Source: Doris montereyensis
Taxonomy: Eukaryota > Mollusca > Gastropoda > Nudibranchia > Dorididae
NCBI GenBank assembly: GCA_037039925.1
Contig: JAXRKP010000055.1
Location: 497,459 to 561,458, forward strand
Direction of reading: 5' to 3'
DNA: 64,000 bases
Shown here: in pieces, positions 39,995 to 52,203 of the stretch
Position numbering within the stretch: position 1 is the stretch's first letter
How the letters are laid out: each line of letters starts with the position of its first letter
Notes under the pieces: model-generated
The model's input: the letters and a program-made list of their open reading frames with translations, nothing else
What the model was told of the DNA's origin: nothing
Database searches by the model: none
Translations under genes and position numbers: made by a program

Positions 39995-42900
39995 GCCCCA
40001 TAATATATCTTTCTTTCTTTATCAGCTCCCATTCTACTTTTCGGTGTATGGGTTCAGGTGCCTGAGATGATCTTTTTCCAGGATGGCCTGTCCTGGCATT
40101 TTGTTTCCTTACAAAAAAAAGAGCTAAATTTCTATTCTTCAATGCCTCTTTTATATCTTCTTCCCACTTTCTCCGAGGTCTGCCTTTTCGTCTTTTACCT
40201 TGGACTTCAGCACTTTGTTCTATTGTCATGCATTCTGTTTATATGCCCAGACTACCTCAATTGATTTATTTCTATCTTAGTTTTTATGCCATCTGTTTTG
40301 GTTTGATCTCTTATTGTTGTATTTCTGATTTTGTCTCTTTTAGTTTTCCCTATTACTCTTCTTAGATATTCCATTTCAGCTGCCTGTACTCTACTGTATT
40401 CCCTACTGTCTAAGGTCCAGGTTTCGCTGCCATAGAGGAGAGTAGGACAATTAACTGTATTGTATACTGCCATTTTGGTTTTTGTAGACAATTCTTGTTT
40501 ACCTTCAAATGCCTTTCCTATATGGTTATATATTGCACTTGCCTTTTGGATTCTCTGGCTGATTTCTTCTCTTAGTTTTCCCTCTGAGTTAATCATTACT
40601 CCTAGGTAATTGTAGCTTTGAACTTGTTCTAAATTCTCCCTGCCGAATTTAAGATTTTGTGTTTTAGCTTCCTAGTTACTAGATCTAGCATTATTTGGAT
40701 TTTCTTTGCATTTACTCTCATTCCTCTTTTATTCAGTTCATTGTTCATAATATTGATATTCGACTGAAGGTCACTTGCTGATTTTCTAAACAGAACTAAA
40801 TCATCGGCAAATGAAAGCATTGATACATTTACTGGTTTGAGCTTCCACAGACCTACATTCGTTTTCTTCATTTTTGAGGATGCCTTTGCGACTGAATCCA
40901 TAAATGAAGAGGACTTAGGACACAACCCTGTCGTATTCCTATATCTACATCAAATTCTGCAGATATGTTTCCAGCTATTCTCACTGCACATGTTGGTTTA
41001 TTGTAAAAAAACATTTAATGGCTTCTATTAAATTTTGCTCTACATTATGTTCTTTTAAGGAATGTCATAGTTCGTCCCTCCTCGCTGTGTCAAATGCCTT
41101 TTCTAAGTCAATAAAACACAGGTGCAAGTCAATGTTTCTCTCAAGGAATGTTTCTATTATTTGTCTAATTATAAATATGCGGTCTTGTACACTTCTTTCT
41201 GGTTTACATCCACTCTGATGCTCTTCAATCTGATCCTCTACTCTTTTTCTTAGTCTCATTTCCAGTATCCTGGCATATACTTTTTCTGGAACGCTATGTA
41301 ACGATATCCCTCTATAGTTTGAGCATTCCATAGTTGATCCTTTCTTATGCATTGGTACTACCGTTCCCTTTTTCCAGTCGTCTGGCACCTGTTTGGACTT
41401 CCATGCTTGATGCATGCATATTGCATGTAGTAGTTTGTCTGCTATCTCCCTTGGTTTTTAATCATTTCTGGATAAAGTTGATCTGCTCCTGGGGCTTTTC
41501 CTAATTTCACTCTTTTTTTTTTTATTATAGCTGTTTGGATTTCTTCAATTGAGATATCTACATCTTCAGCTGTCTCCTCTGGATTACTTGTTACTCTTAC
41601 TAATTGATATTTATTGCTACTCTTACTAATTGATATTTACCCCTTGTTTCATACGCTCTGGAGGGATTTTGTCATTGTTGAAAATGCTTTCTCTATATTT
41701 CCATGATTTCGCTGTCTTATTTTATTATTTCTCCTTTGGCATTCTTAATTTGTCGTATTGGGCATGCTTTGGTCTTTCTCATGCTCTTCATCCCCCCCCC
41801 CCAAGAACAGTTCTTGATGTCCTTGGAAGCTTTCTTGAAGTCTTTGTCCAAACTCTTCCCATTGTTCCTGTTTTGCTTTCTAACTTCATCTTTGGCGATA
41901 GTTCTTTTATTCACGTAATCTTTCCTATCGTCTGGTCTCTTTGTTTGCAACTATTTCTTCCAGGCATCCTTTTTTCTTTGATCTTCGTCTTGACATTCTC
42001 ATTCTACCATGCTGTTCTTTCCCTATCTCCTTTAATTTGTTTCCTACCACAGACCTCTTCAGTACAACTGAGGAGTGTTTCTTTATACATCTGCCACTTT
42101 TCTTCTATTGTGCTATCATTCAAATCTATCTGTCTTTCACTGATAAATCTATTTATCCTAGATTGGTATACCTGTTTTACTACTGGTTTATTTAATTCCT
42201 CTATGTTGAGTTAAGTAGCTTTCTTCTCTTTCCTTTTCTGTTTGTTTTCTTCAGTCAGTAATCTCGTTTTGGCAATCACTAGGTGTTGATCGCTAAATAT
42301 TTCTGCTCCTCTGTTTACTCTTGCATCCAATGTACTGTAAAAAGGGAGCTGCTAACTATTATGTAGTCTAGCATTGACTTTTCACACCTGTCTTTATTTG
42401 CTCTTGTCTATTTGTGGATATCTTTATGAGGAAAAAAATATGTTGGCTATTTTCATGTTGTTCTTTAGGCAATAATCTATTAGTCTCTCTCCATTTGCAG
42501 AATTTGTTGTCTCTCTTTCTTTGCCTTTTACTCCTCCTGACATTTCTACATTGTTGCCCACTCTAGCGTTTAAATCTTCTAATAGCATTAGTTCCTGTTT
42601 GGATTTAAGATTCTCTGCAGCTATTTGTAAATCGTTTTCAAAGATATCTTTTTCTTCTTTTAGTTGCATCTTGGTTTGGTCCATAAGCTATTAATAATTT
42701 AATTTCTCGTCCTTTTGGTTTAATATTTACCTCTACTAGCCGTGGGCTTATAAATTTCCAACTTTCTAGCAGCTTTTCATGCCTTTTACGCACTAGGAGA
42801 CCTACTCCTGCTGTAGCTTTATCTTTGGCATCTACTCCTGAGAAGATTAAAATATGATTTTGGTCCTACATTTTCTATTCTTTTGTCCTTTTTTCTTTGT

Positions 42901-43405
42901 TTCTGTAATGGCCAAAATATCTACTTTGAATTTTTCCATTTCTTCAACTAATTCTAACTCTTTTCCATTTATTTCCCTAACATTCCATGTTCCAAAATTG
43001 TCAGTCTGTATTCGTTTCCAAGTTCGTCTTCGAAAGATCAAGCCAGTTAAATTACTTTTATGTCTCTGAATCAGGTTGTTTTGGATAAGCAGGGGATTAG
43101 CCCACTGTACTCTGGGTAGATGGTGGGGCTGGCACATTGAGCCCCCTACCGGGCCTTGTTATTTTCTGTCAGGGTTAACTCCCTTAGCCTTTAGTCATTC
43201 AAGACCAGCCTGCAAGGCAGCAGGTCGTTATTTTCTGTCAGGGTTAACTCCCTTAGCCTTTGGGTCAGTCAAGACCGGCCTACAAGGCAGCAGGTTGTTT
43301 TCTTTCAGGGTTAACTTCCGTAGCCTTTGGTCAGCCAAGACCTGCCTGCAAGGCAGCAAGACACTCGTGGAGGGCGAGATCATCTACTCCCCGTACAGGT
43401 GCGTA
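39995..43405 (-). mobile_element. RTE-like non-LTR retrotransposon, copy C, longest copy
   Basis: It covers 5' monomers (43150-43400), endonuclease start (TWNVREINGKELELVEEMEK), linker, reverse transcriptase (GTVVPMHKKGSTMECSNYRG, LCFIDLEKAFDTARR) with catalytic box SFADDLVLF near 40800, and the C-terminal zone (LLYGSETWTLDSREYSRVQA). Several frameshifts and stops make it inactive. It retains the region deleted from copies A and B and the empty TTAA site at 41745. It lies between the divergent start sites of the Ser/Gln-rich gene and TMEM97. Confidence 0.82.
43155..43375 (-). repeat. Tandem 5'-UTR monomers of RTE copy C (three units)
   Basis: Three units share the monomer found in copy A, with the third carrying a short deletion (GTTTTCTTTCAGGG). 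The unit number differs between copies, two against three. Confidence 0.65.
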
Positions 43406-43633
43406 CTTGTCCACTGCCCAGCTATTTTCCTTTCTAATGCAGTGAAATGTTATCAACATTTTTCATGTCCTTCCCTTTTATTTTACATATCGGCGTTTGT
43501 TTTGTACTGTATTTTCATTGATTATTAGGCAATTTCTCACCAATTAATTTGTCTACTGCTTTTATTGTTTCACAGTTTTGCTTTCAATTTTTTAATGAGA
43601 TCCCGACAGCCTCGAGTTTATCTTAGGCTTACT

Positions 43634-44669
43634 CAGTGTTGCCAGGTTGGCGGATTTTTCGCCAATTGGCGGATTTTTATCATCGCGTGGCGGGGAAAAA
43701 ATGGCCTGGCAGATGGTGGATTTTTTTATGGATTTTTGATGATTTGTATACCCTTTAAAAAAGTAAAAGTATAGCAATCAAGTCTAATTATTTCTTCTTT
43801 TTCCCCCCTAAACTGACTTTTAGGAGCACCTTTTGTGAGTACTGTTGGCCTAGATCTATATTACACAACCTAATTCAGATTAACCGAAGGTGAAAACAAT
43901 ATCCGACAGTCTAACTCCCGCTCAAACAAAACCGAAACTCTAGGAACCGAAACTGAAACTGAAATTGAATCTTCGACAGCCTAACTAATTAAAATGTAAG
44001 TACCGAAACTGAAATTGAAATTGAATCTTCGACAGCCTAACTAATTAAAATGTAAGTACCGAAACTGAAACTGAAGCTGAAATTGAAAGTCTTCGACAGC
44101 CTTCAATCAAAATCAAAACTGTAGGATCTCCTTATTATTCCTTAATAAATTAAATTGAATAATCTGACACCCCTATTAATGGTCGAGTCCATTTTGGTGT
44201 CTAAAGACACTAGCCTATATAAATGTGTGAAAATTGTCTCTTGTAAAGTCTTGTCACTTGTTACTAATGCTTGTTTGACACAAAATTTGATGTGACAAGT
44301 TTCAACCAACGGAACAAATGCTAAGCAAATTCACAAATGAAATGTATAGATCTTCAACACCAGAGAATCTTGAGGCTGAAATGGATCCAGCGCATGATGT
44401 CAATTTGGGGGATATCAACCCCGAATCGTCATGCCTTTAAAAAGAAATAGTCGTGTATACAGTTGTAAATAGGTGAGTAGCGTTTAGTAACATAAGTTTT
44501 ATTCTGATACAATACACTATTGTTGATTATAAGTGTTTTAAATCAAATGGCGTATTTTTTGGCGTATTTTGGGCAAATGTCGCAGGTGAAGCAGGATAAA
44601 GTTGGCGGATTTTGGCGGATTTCTGGCATAAAGTTGGCGGGACTTTTGCAAAGGTACCTGGCAACACTG
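43634..44669. mobile_element. hAT-type non-autonomous DNA transposon at the TMEM97 5' end
   Basis: The 1036-bp element has TIRs CAGTGTTGCCAGGT and ACCTGGCAACACTG. The flanking octamers GGCTTACT (43626-43633 and 44670-44677) are identical, the 8-bp target duplication expected for hAT. Subterminal repeats of TTGGCGGATTTT are clustered at both ends, as transposase-binding repeats of hAT elements are. No transposase is encoded. A 60-bp tandem repeat lies at 43920-44110. Confidence 0.88.
43920..44110 (+). repeat. About 60-bp tandem repeat inside the hAT element
   Basis: Three units contain ACCGAAACTGAAATTGAA, TCTTCGACAGCCTAACTAAT and TAAAATGTAAGT. The unit itself has an inner GAAACT/GAAATT hexamer repetition. 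Confidence 0.8.
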
Positions 44670-44786
44670 GGCTTACTTTCTCAAGATCGAAAGTAAAACT
44701 GAAAGTTGAAAGTCGAAAGTTCGTTGTCACTATTGTCAGTCGTCATTCGTCAGCGTCAGTGTCATCAAAATACTTGCGATATCAAC

Positions 44787-44896
44787 ATGGCTCGCATACT
44801 GGACATCGTATTCTCCATTTTTTTCTAATTCAAATACCAATTATTATGCTCCTTGACAGTCAATCAGTAATACCACCGAAATTTGTGCCAAAACAG
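44787..44896 (+). CDS. TMEM97: TMEM97 exon 1, frame broken in a T7 run
   Basis: The exon starts [13 protein letters not shown] and then meets TAA in that frame. A one-base shift in the T run near 44818-44825 restores [20 protein letters not shown] to the donor CAG|gtttgt. With the extra base the exon is 37 codons and ends in phase 0, as exon 2 requires. The conserved Asp of the sterol pocket is in this exon. I take the break as a sequence error rather than a pseudogene, because exons 2 and 3 are intact. Confidence 0.75.
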
Positions 44897-47800
44897 GTTT
44901 GTTAAATTAAATATAAGCTTACAAAGATTAGGTTAGTTTACAAATTGAAATAAGTCAAGAGATGTAGATCTAGATTTAGATCGCTAGAGTTGAAATCTAA
45001 TCTTTTTATGTAGATTAAACAAATTGGACTTCCGGATTAGAAACCAAGCAGGGGTATGACGAGCTCGTCTTTTTTACCTCAGAATTTCCAGTTATTCTGC
45101 GGATACAACATCATGATGCTAGTCAGTGGATTACCGACGATGCTGGAATGTATCTTCGACAACATTTTAGAAGAATCTCAACTTGTCTCTTACAAAATAG
45201 CTGGAAACCAAGAATGCACCACCCTCATCCTTCGTTTTGTTGCCAACAATGCCATGAATGTATGTGTGTTAACGATTCATCACTCGACCCCTGCCGGCTT
45301 TCGACGGAAGTCACAGAGTCAAATACAACAAAATGAACGTAGATTGCAAAAAAAATTGCATATATATCTGTCAACGGAAATAGCAATTTAACAAATGAGG
45401 TATAGCATTTTGACTGAAAAGAAAACGAACGAAAGTTAGACAAGATGGATAAAAGCAACTCAGTTCCAGTACAGTCAAGATAGTGCTCTCTATTCATGAT
45501 ACAGTGTGTCAGATTTAATTCCAGCTACCGATCACTCAACTGAAGACATATATTCTAGTTGAAAACGGATTTATTGTACCAAGATATGTGCAAGACGACA
45601 AAGAAAGTCAACACATCACAAGCGACCCAAAACATTCTGACACAATCAAATGTGGCGACATAGAAGAAAATATTCAATCTGAGCCTATGACTAACATGCA
45701 TGAATAAGACCAGGCCACAAAGATACGAAACAACCAAGACTATATTATAAGAGAAGAACAACACAACAGAGTAAGTACATGTATACTGAAAACACCACTG
45801 ACACATCCGACAAAGAGGACACATGCAGCGAGAGCCAGCATCCATCAAACAGTGTAGGCGTCTAGGAAAATATAAACTTACGAGATGAGAGGACTACTTG
45901 TTTACTTCATCGAAGATCAGCAACACATAAGTAATAGTGACAAGACTTTACGGCAGTAATATACACATATGCCGATATCCAAAATCAAGAAAGAGACATG
46001 ACACTGACAGCTTGTCAAACAAACTGATGGCAGTAACAACTATGAAACTTGTGTTAGATATCTATGAAAGTTCACACTCCATTCTTAATCCCACCAGAGG
46101 CTCTGAAAATAGTTATCACAACTACTGTATACATTCTACATGATAGCCTATTCACCAAAATTTGGATTGAAAAGAAAAGATCCCAAACGACTGGATAGAA
46201 GATCATTTAATAAAGCTTACTTCCAAAGAAGTGTGACCCCGTCAATTGCAATAACTACCGTGGAATAACCTTGCTGTTAATTCCAGGAAAGATTTTCAAT
46301 AGAATTCTCCTAGAAAGGATAGAGAATGCAGTGGGTGAAAAGCTAAGAGATGAGCAGGCTGGATTCAGAAAAAACAGATCATGTATGCACCAAATCGCTA
46401 CTTTAAGAATTATAGTGAACAATCCCTTGAATGGAATTCCTCAGTTATTATCATTTAGAAAGTGATGCGCTATCATGGCATTGTGTGAACCTTGTCAAAG
46501 CATCGTATGAAGGAACGACATGCAAGTATTGCAAAGAAATGATTTTTGATTTTAGGAAGACAAATAACATCCATAATGATCTTATATAATTAAAAAATAG
46601 ACTATTTCATGAGCAAAACTTAGGCTGCGCGAATCTCAGGAACGACAATGATTTCAAACGTCAAATTGCACATATATGGAGTTTGAGAATTGATGTGGAA
46701 TCAACAAGGGCCTACCTATAATTATGGCAACAGCTGTTATACCTTTACTCCTGCCATTTGAGTCTTGAATTATTTATACGAATGAAGGCAGCCATGAAGA
46801 CTTCGAAGCCTTGCTTCTACCAAACGACCGTAGTAAATAAATGAAAGGAAGTCAATGTAATTATACCAGTTTGAGTCATTTAACGCCAAATGCCTGTACC
46901 TAATAGTAATAATATTTGACGATTTGGTGATTGGGTTTTGCAGCCCTAATCCTTTCAAATTCATCATTCTATAACCTTATAAATGCATTTAGTGGTTTAA
47001 AGACGTGCTGTTACAAAGAGACATTAAATCCTTGAGACACCATTTTGGCCATTTTCTTTAAAGAAGTTTGGCCGTACATTTAGTAAAATACTGTCATCTA
47101 ATAGATTTGTAAGTAAACCAAGACCAATGTGATTCAAACGCTCACAGTCTTCGCCCGCTAGCCCATGTTGGTGTAAATTACTAGCCTATTGTAATTGTAT
47201 GCTTGATGGGTAAGCGAAAGCAAAGCCTTAGCTACCATACTCGAAATGCCAAACGAAAACGAAGGGTACAGTCAAATTCCTGTACTGGTAACAATGTTGA
47301 CAATGACATAGATCTAGAATCAAGGCCAGATCTAGCTTTAGATAAATGATAACAACATAGATCTACATCTAGAAGCAAGAGCAAAGCGAAAATGTGAGGT
47401 TCTGTCAACTTCACATTACAATGTTGACAATGATGTAGATCTAGAATCTAGACCAGATCTGTATAATAATACAGAAGCAAGAGCAGATTTTCTGGTAGAC
47501 TCCAAAATACGCTGTTATAAGAATGAGGCCTTGATTCAAGACCAAATAAATCTAGATCTAGACACAGCTCATCAAGACCTATGCATAGATCAAGCTACAG
47601 TCTACAGTTATGACCCACTTCACTACGTTATGAAATGTTTTTTTCCTAATGGATACGATGGTTGGAGTATACAAATACAAAAGATGAAACCGTTGAGAAA
47701 GTTAATGAATATAAATATCTTGGCATAATTTTTGACGAGAAGCTAGAATGGCAAAAACAATCAAATAAAGTTTTAAAGAACATGAACAAAAGAATGTATT

Positions 47801-50800
47801 TTATGAGGAAGCTTAATAAGTTTCAAATTGATAACACTCTAATAAGACTTTTTCATCAAGCTTGCATAAAGAGTATTATTATTTTTATTATAACTACATG
47901 GGGAGGAAATACAAGAGATAGAGAAAAGAAGAAATTTAATAGGACACTGAAACACATAGGGAAACTCATAAATGATGTAGAGCCGGAGAACTTTGAAGAT
48001 CTGTATGAGGTTCAATGCAAGATCAAACTCAGGAGTATACTTAAAGACAACACCCACCCTCTTTTCTCCATACCCAAAACAAGTAGTAGAAGCAGTCAAC
48101 TTATACATTTAAAATCCCGCACTGAGAGATATTTTAGATCTTTTCTTCCAAGTGCCATACGAAAGTTTGATCATACCTTACTTTGCAAGCACAATGGCGT
48201 TTTGCTCACAATGTTTAAGAAATGAAAATTGAGGGATGGTGAATGAATGATTTATGATAAGTTAATGAATGTGTATGAAGTTAAACTGATTTGTCTATAA
48301 TTATTCTTTAAAAAAAAATAAAAAAAATTTGTGTTTATTGTTTCACCGCATCATTTATTTACCCACCTTTGAATTTTTGTATACTTCTCCTAAAATATAA
48401 ACATTTAATGATTAACGAAGTTAAATTTTTTAAAAATTTGAATGCATTGATGTATACTTTTATTTTTCAAACGGAAATTGTGATAATATAACATAAGTAT
48501 AATTTTCTTTTTTAAAGAATCAATAAAGATGATTGAATTGGTTGAATTGAATTGAAGTTCTCCATGATGGACATTTGTCTGAGGGCTTTCACAAGTAAAA
48601 ACAGGTGTTGGCCCGGGGTGTAACCTCTCATCCCTCCTTTTTATCTTGGCAATGGACTGGATCATGAAAGAGACTACAAAATTATGTGTAAGGAATGGCA
48701 TCCAATGGATTTTTATGGCACCAGCTAAATGATCTAGATTTTCCAAAAGATCTAGTCTTACTCTCTCATTCACAACAACAGATATACAAAACAACACTGA
48801 AGAGTTAAATGAGCTAGCCAGTTCTATCGGCCTCCACATTCATGAAGCAAAGACCAAGATCATGAAAATTCACTTGTTGATAAACAAGGAGGAACCGATG
48901 CAGATGTTAAGAGAAGAATTTAAAAGGCAAGAACAGCATTCACCCAATTAAAAATATGGAAAGCAAGAAAAACCAAGATTGGCACAAAGATAAGACTTTA
49001 AGTTCTTCTATGCTATATGGAGCGGAGACTTGGAAGACCACTTTAGGGGCAATGAAGAAACTTCAATTCTTTGTCAATGGATGTCTTTGAAGGATCTTGA
49101 CAATTAAATGGCAAGACAGAGTTAGAAGTGAAGAACTATGGGCAAGAACAGGAATGGAATCCATTGGAAATACTCTAGGGAGAAGACGATAGAGATGGAT
49201 TGGACATACTTTGCGAAAGCCTGCTTCAAATATAACAAGATAAGCAGCTGGAATGAGCTACGAAAGATCTCCAAGGAGAAGGAAAAATAGAAATCTATTG
49301 TCTGTGGCCTATACCCTGGAAGGGGCGAGAGGTTTTTATGATGACTAGACGTGGAATATCTCCATTTTGCATCAATTGCTGAGTTGTCTCTTCCTTTCTT
49401 TCAGCTTGTGCATCTTAGGGACTGGTACAGCAACACATTTCGGGATGTTTTGATGAAAGAAACGCCACTTTGGATGCAGACTTTCGTGTACTGTGAGCTG
49501 CTATTCCAGCTTCCATTTTGCTTTGTGGCTGCTTATGGATATTTCAAAGGTAATTGTCAAATACTAAAATGATTGACAGTCTATGTGAGACGGCCACTAT
49601 AAAAGTCGGAATAACTCTGCCATGAAAATATAAATGTGGCGTCAGTGGCCGGGTGGTTAGGCTACCAGGCTGGGGATCATGAGGTCCCGGGTTCAAATTC
49701 TAGCAAAGCTAAGCCCGACGTGGTGTTTCTAGGAAAAGACCATTACTACGCATCTTCTCCACTTCAGGAGGGGGTCTGAGGGCGATTTTATCAGTTTGGA
49801 AGATACACAATTCTAAGCTTCATGACTAACTTCAGAATGGCTAAATTAAAGGGAAAAAAATGTGAAAATCATTTTTGAAAGTTTAGTTGCCATGGAAACG
49901 GCCGCTATCTTGAATTTTTGGTGCAAAACTAGATCTATTTAAATTTTGACAATTTTCAAAAACTAAGTAGTCGTACAGTTTTTATTTTAAAGGTTGTAAT
50001 TTCGCACATAGAAACTTCAAACCAATATCCTGAATCTCTGATATCATTTTTTTATATCTTTTATAGTTTTGTTAAATTGTTTGCAGGAAACTAATTTCTC
50101 TAAAATTTCCAACAAATATCATGAATTTCACTGAAGGTACAAAAGATATAAAAAAATCCAATACACAAGGGTTTCTCAGTAATAATACAAAGCAGCTGTA
50201 AGCCAAATTTCAAGTGAATCTGTTTTAAATTGTAGGACTGCTTTGCAAAATACAGTAAAAAAAAGGCAGAGAAAATCATATTTTTTAAAACTCTTTTCCC
50301 GATATTTGAATTTTTTTTTACATACAAAACTAGAAATGAGTAGGAAAATGCTTTGAAACATCATAAAACCATGAGAGGCTCTCAACTACTGCTTATCAAC
50401 TGTGTTTCATCTGCCCCGGCTCCCTTATAATTTTGGACAGGATCTTTTGATAACAGGTATGCGGAATATGTCATGCATTTTTCATGACAATCTGAGGCAC
50501 TATTGAATAAATTTGGTCATATGTATATTCTTTTGATAGATTACACTGTGCTGATTAAAATAAGTACTAACTTGCAATACTTTAGACATAATTACTAGTT
50601 TGTATGGTTTAAACGATGTGTTGAAAGTGGGGCCGGTATCGTATCTATAAGAAATTTTTAAAATTCAAAGAATTGATACTGAGCATGAAGGGAATGAACG
50701 GCTGTGTTCAATTATACAATAAACTACATTTGTTCGATTTTAGGCAAAAATGGCCTTCTCAAGATGGGAATCAAACTTGGGCTTCCTGGGTGCCTTTTTA

Positions 50801-52203
50801 GCTCGATGAGAAGCAAAGGCCATCAACAAATAATCTCCAATCACTTCTCTCCTGAGCCAGCCTCTCCGCTTTAGTTCTCTTCTCCATGTAGTCCTTGGCC
50901 GACTCGATCTTTTACCTTGTGGGTTCCATATTGTAAGGCTCTGTCTTGTTATTGTGTTGGGGTCCGTTCTAAGCGTGTGGCCTATCCACCTCCATTTCTT
51001 TCCTTTTTAAATCTTTTCAGCTGATACTTGTCCAGTTCTTTCCCATAGATTAATGTTTGAGGTAACTTTAGGCCAGAATATTTTGACAATTCTCCTCAGA
51101 CGTCTATTTATGAATGATTGCATTGTTTGTAGGATAGTTTTTGTAGTTTTCCATGTTTCTGAGCCATATGTTAGCACTGACTTGACACTTGAGTTGAATG
51201 CTCTACCGACTGAGCTATATTAAATAAAGTTTTCATTAAAATGTAAATGCAACAAATTTTGATGGTCATGTAGATGTCTGTCACGCATGGAATTTATTGG
51301 GTGGATTCAAGACTTGCATCTAGAGAGACACGAACTTTGACTATTGTTGTTATAATATATCTGGATCCTTGATTTAATTTTGACGTCCTGCTCATTTTCT
51401 CTCTCATTCATATTATGGCTGCGTCCCTCTAGTTTTGTCTCTTACTCTCTCTTACTCTCAGTAGTCTTAGCTTTTGTCTCGCTGTGTATCTTTTCTTCTC
51501 TTGCATCTTGCTTTTTTGTCTGTCTATTCTTCTTTACTAATCCCCCCCCCCCCCCCACCCGCCACCCTCTTCCTATTCTCACTTACTCTCTCTTTCTGAT
51601 ACTGGTACACACATTTTCAAACATTCTTCTTCTCTCCCTCTATCCTTTTTGTTTCTGTTGCCTATCTTTCTGAAAACAAAATTTTCAACATCTTATGATT
51701 GTATGAATGCGTGTGGCCAGAGGATACTATGATAGAATTTTTCCCTTTTCTTTTCTTATTTATTTCCATCTTGCCGATTCATCTAAATGCACCCTGAAAT
51801 CACCATTTTTGACGGGCAAGGTAAATTAATTACAACAAATAAAGTCTGCTAATTTACCTCTTTTGTAGGTGCAGAGAAGTGCAAGTGGCTGAGAATTCCT
51901 TCCATCATCTACGGCTCTCACTATGCCACTGTTATGTTTTCTGCTATCACTTACATCATGTTTCAAGATTTCTCTCAGGTGAAACACCCTGCTCCACGGA
52001 ACATGGAGGAACGCCTTACTCTAGCCGCTGTATATGCCATGTATGCTATAATGCTTGCGGCTATCGTTCTGGATGCTGTCTTTAGTTCAGCTTACTCGGC
52101 TTCAAAGAAAAAGAACATGAATAGTCAAAATGCTCCAAGACAGAATGTTCCGAAGGGACGATCTCGTAAAAGAAGGCACAATAAAAAAGGAGTACTGTGG
52201 TAG
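44787..52203 (+). CDS. TMEM97: TMEM97 (sigma-2 receptor / MAC30) orthologue, three exons
   Basis: TMEM97 is an endoplasmic-reticulum four-helix EXPERA-domain protein that binds sterols and affects cholesterol trafficking. Exons are 44787-44896, 49405-49549 and 51869-52203, giving about 196 residues after correcting one base in exon 1; human has 176. Helix 1 is in exon 1 ([14 protein letters not shown]), helix 2 in exon 2 ([20 protein letters not shown]), helices 3 and 4 in exon 3 ([20 protein letters not shown] and [20 protein letters not shown]). Asp24, Asp51 and Glu68 fall at a constant offset of five from human Asp29, Asp56 and Glu73, the ligand-pocket residues. The C-terminus is long and basic ([12 protein letters not shown]). 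Exon 1 has a frame break in a T run. Confidence 0.9.
46524..48556 (+). mobile_element. CR1/Rex-like LINE nested in the RTE-like LINE, itself interrupted
   Basis: 46535-46580 ([14 protein letters not shown]) and 47681-48225 ([40 protein letters not shown]) match the copy at 17085-18312. The 3' tail TTGAATTGAATTGAAG ends at 48556, where the host RT resumes. About 1.1 kb of unrelated sequence (46581-47680) splits this copy after the DFRKTNN motif. Confidence 0.75.
46581..47680. mobile_element. Unclassified 1.1-kb insertion inside the CR1/Rex-like copy
   Basis: It is defined by comparison with the uninterrupted copy at 17410-17440. It contains two diverged copies of a CAATGTTGACAATGA-GTAGATCTAGAAT segment (47290 and 47421). 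No coding capacity or terminal repeats were recognised, and the boundaries are approximate. Confidence 0.45.
49405..49549 (+). CDS. TMEM97: TMEM97 exon 2
   Basis: The 145-nt exon has acceptor ctttctttcag and donor gtaatt. It encodes [20 protein letters not shown], then [20 protein letters not shown] and VAAYGYFK plus one base. WY-F-D and CEL-FQLPF are hallmark EXPERA/TMEM97 residues. It follows the end of an RTE-like LINE by only about 75 bases. Confidence 0.92.
49632..49745 (+). mobile_element. SINE (family 1) 5' head
   Basis: GTGGCCGGGTGGTTAGG and GGTTCAAATTC form the A and B boxes. The body stops after TGTTTCTAGGAAAAGACC, so the copy is 3'-truncated. Confidence 0.7.
49790..50690 (+). repeat. 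Unclassified dispersed repeat (GTTGCCATGG family), copy in TMEM97 intron 2
   Basis: The blocks GTTGCCATGGAAACGGCCGC and AAACGATGTGTTGAAAG tie it to the copies at 816-1400 and 18890-20035. No terminal repeats were recognised. Confidence 0.5.
50730..51220 (-). mobile_element. RTE-like LINE 3' fragment in TMEM97 intron 2
   Basis: The minus-strand translation gives [55 protein letters not shown] and [20 protein letters not shown] with few breaks. It is the C-terminal zone of the same lineage as the host LINE in intron 1. Confidence 0.75.
51869..52203 (+). CDS. TMEM97: TMEM97 exon 3 with stop codon
   Basis: The acceptor is cctcttttgtag. The exon encodes [20 protein letters not shown], then a loop with [15 protein letters not shown] (human ERLTLVSVYAPYLL), and ends at TAG 52201-52203. 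The C-terminal 35 residues are strongly basic and longer than in human. Confidence 0.92.

Larger units (their letters stand above)
45030..49330 (+). mobile_element. RTE-like LINE in TMEM97 intron 1, split by a nested insertion
   Basis: A candidate ORF1-like frame sits at 45056-45391 ([20 protein letters not shown]). RT motifs [20 protein letters not shown] and [11 protein letters not shown] lie at 46240-46400, up to ACATGCAAG near 46522. After the insertion the RT continues at 48556 ([27 protein letters not shown]) and the C-terminal [24 protein letters not shown] zone ends near 49300. Stops and frameshifts are frequent. Assignment of the 45056 frame to the same element is inference. Confidence 0.65.

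Noticed and set aside
41630..42214. 194-codon plus-strand frame
   Set aside because: Antisense of RTE copy C.
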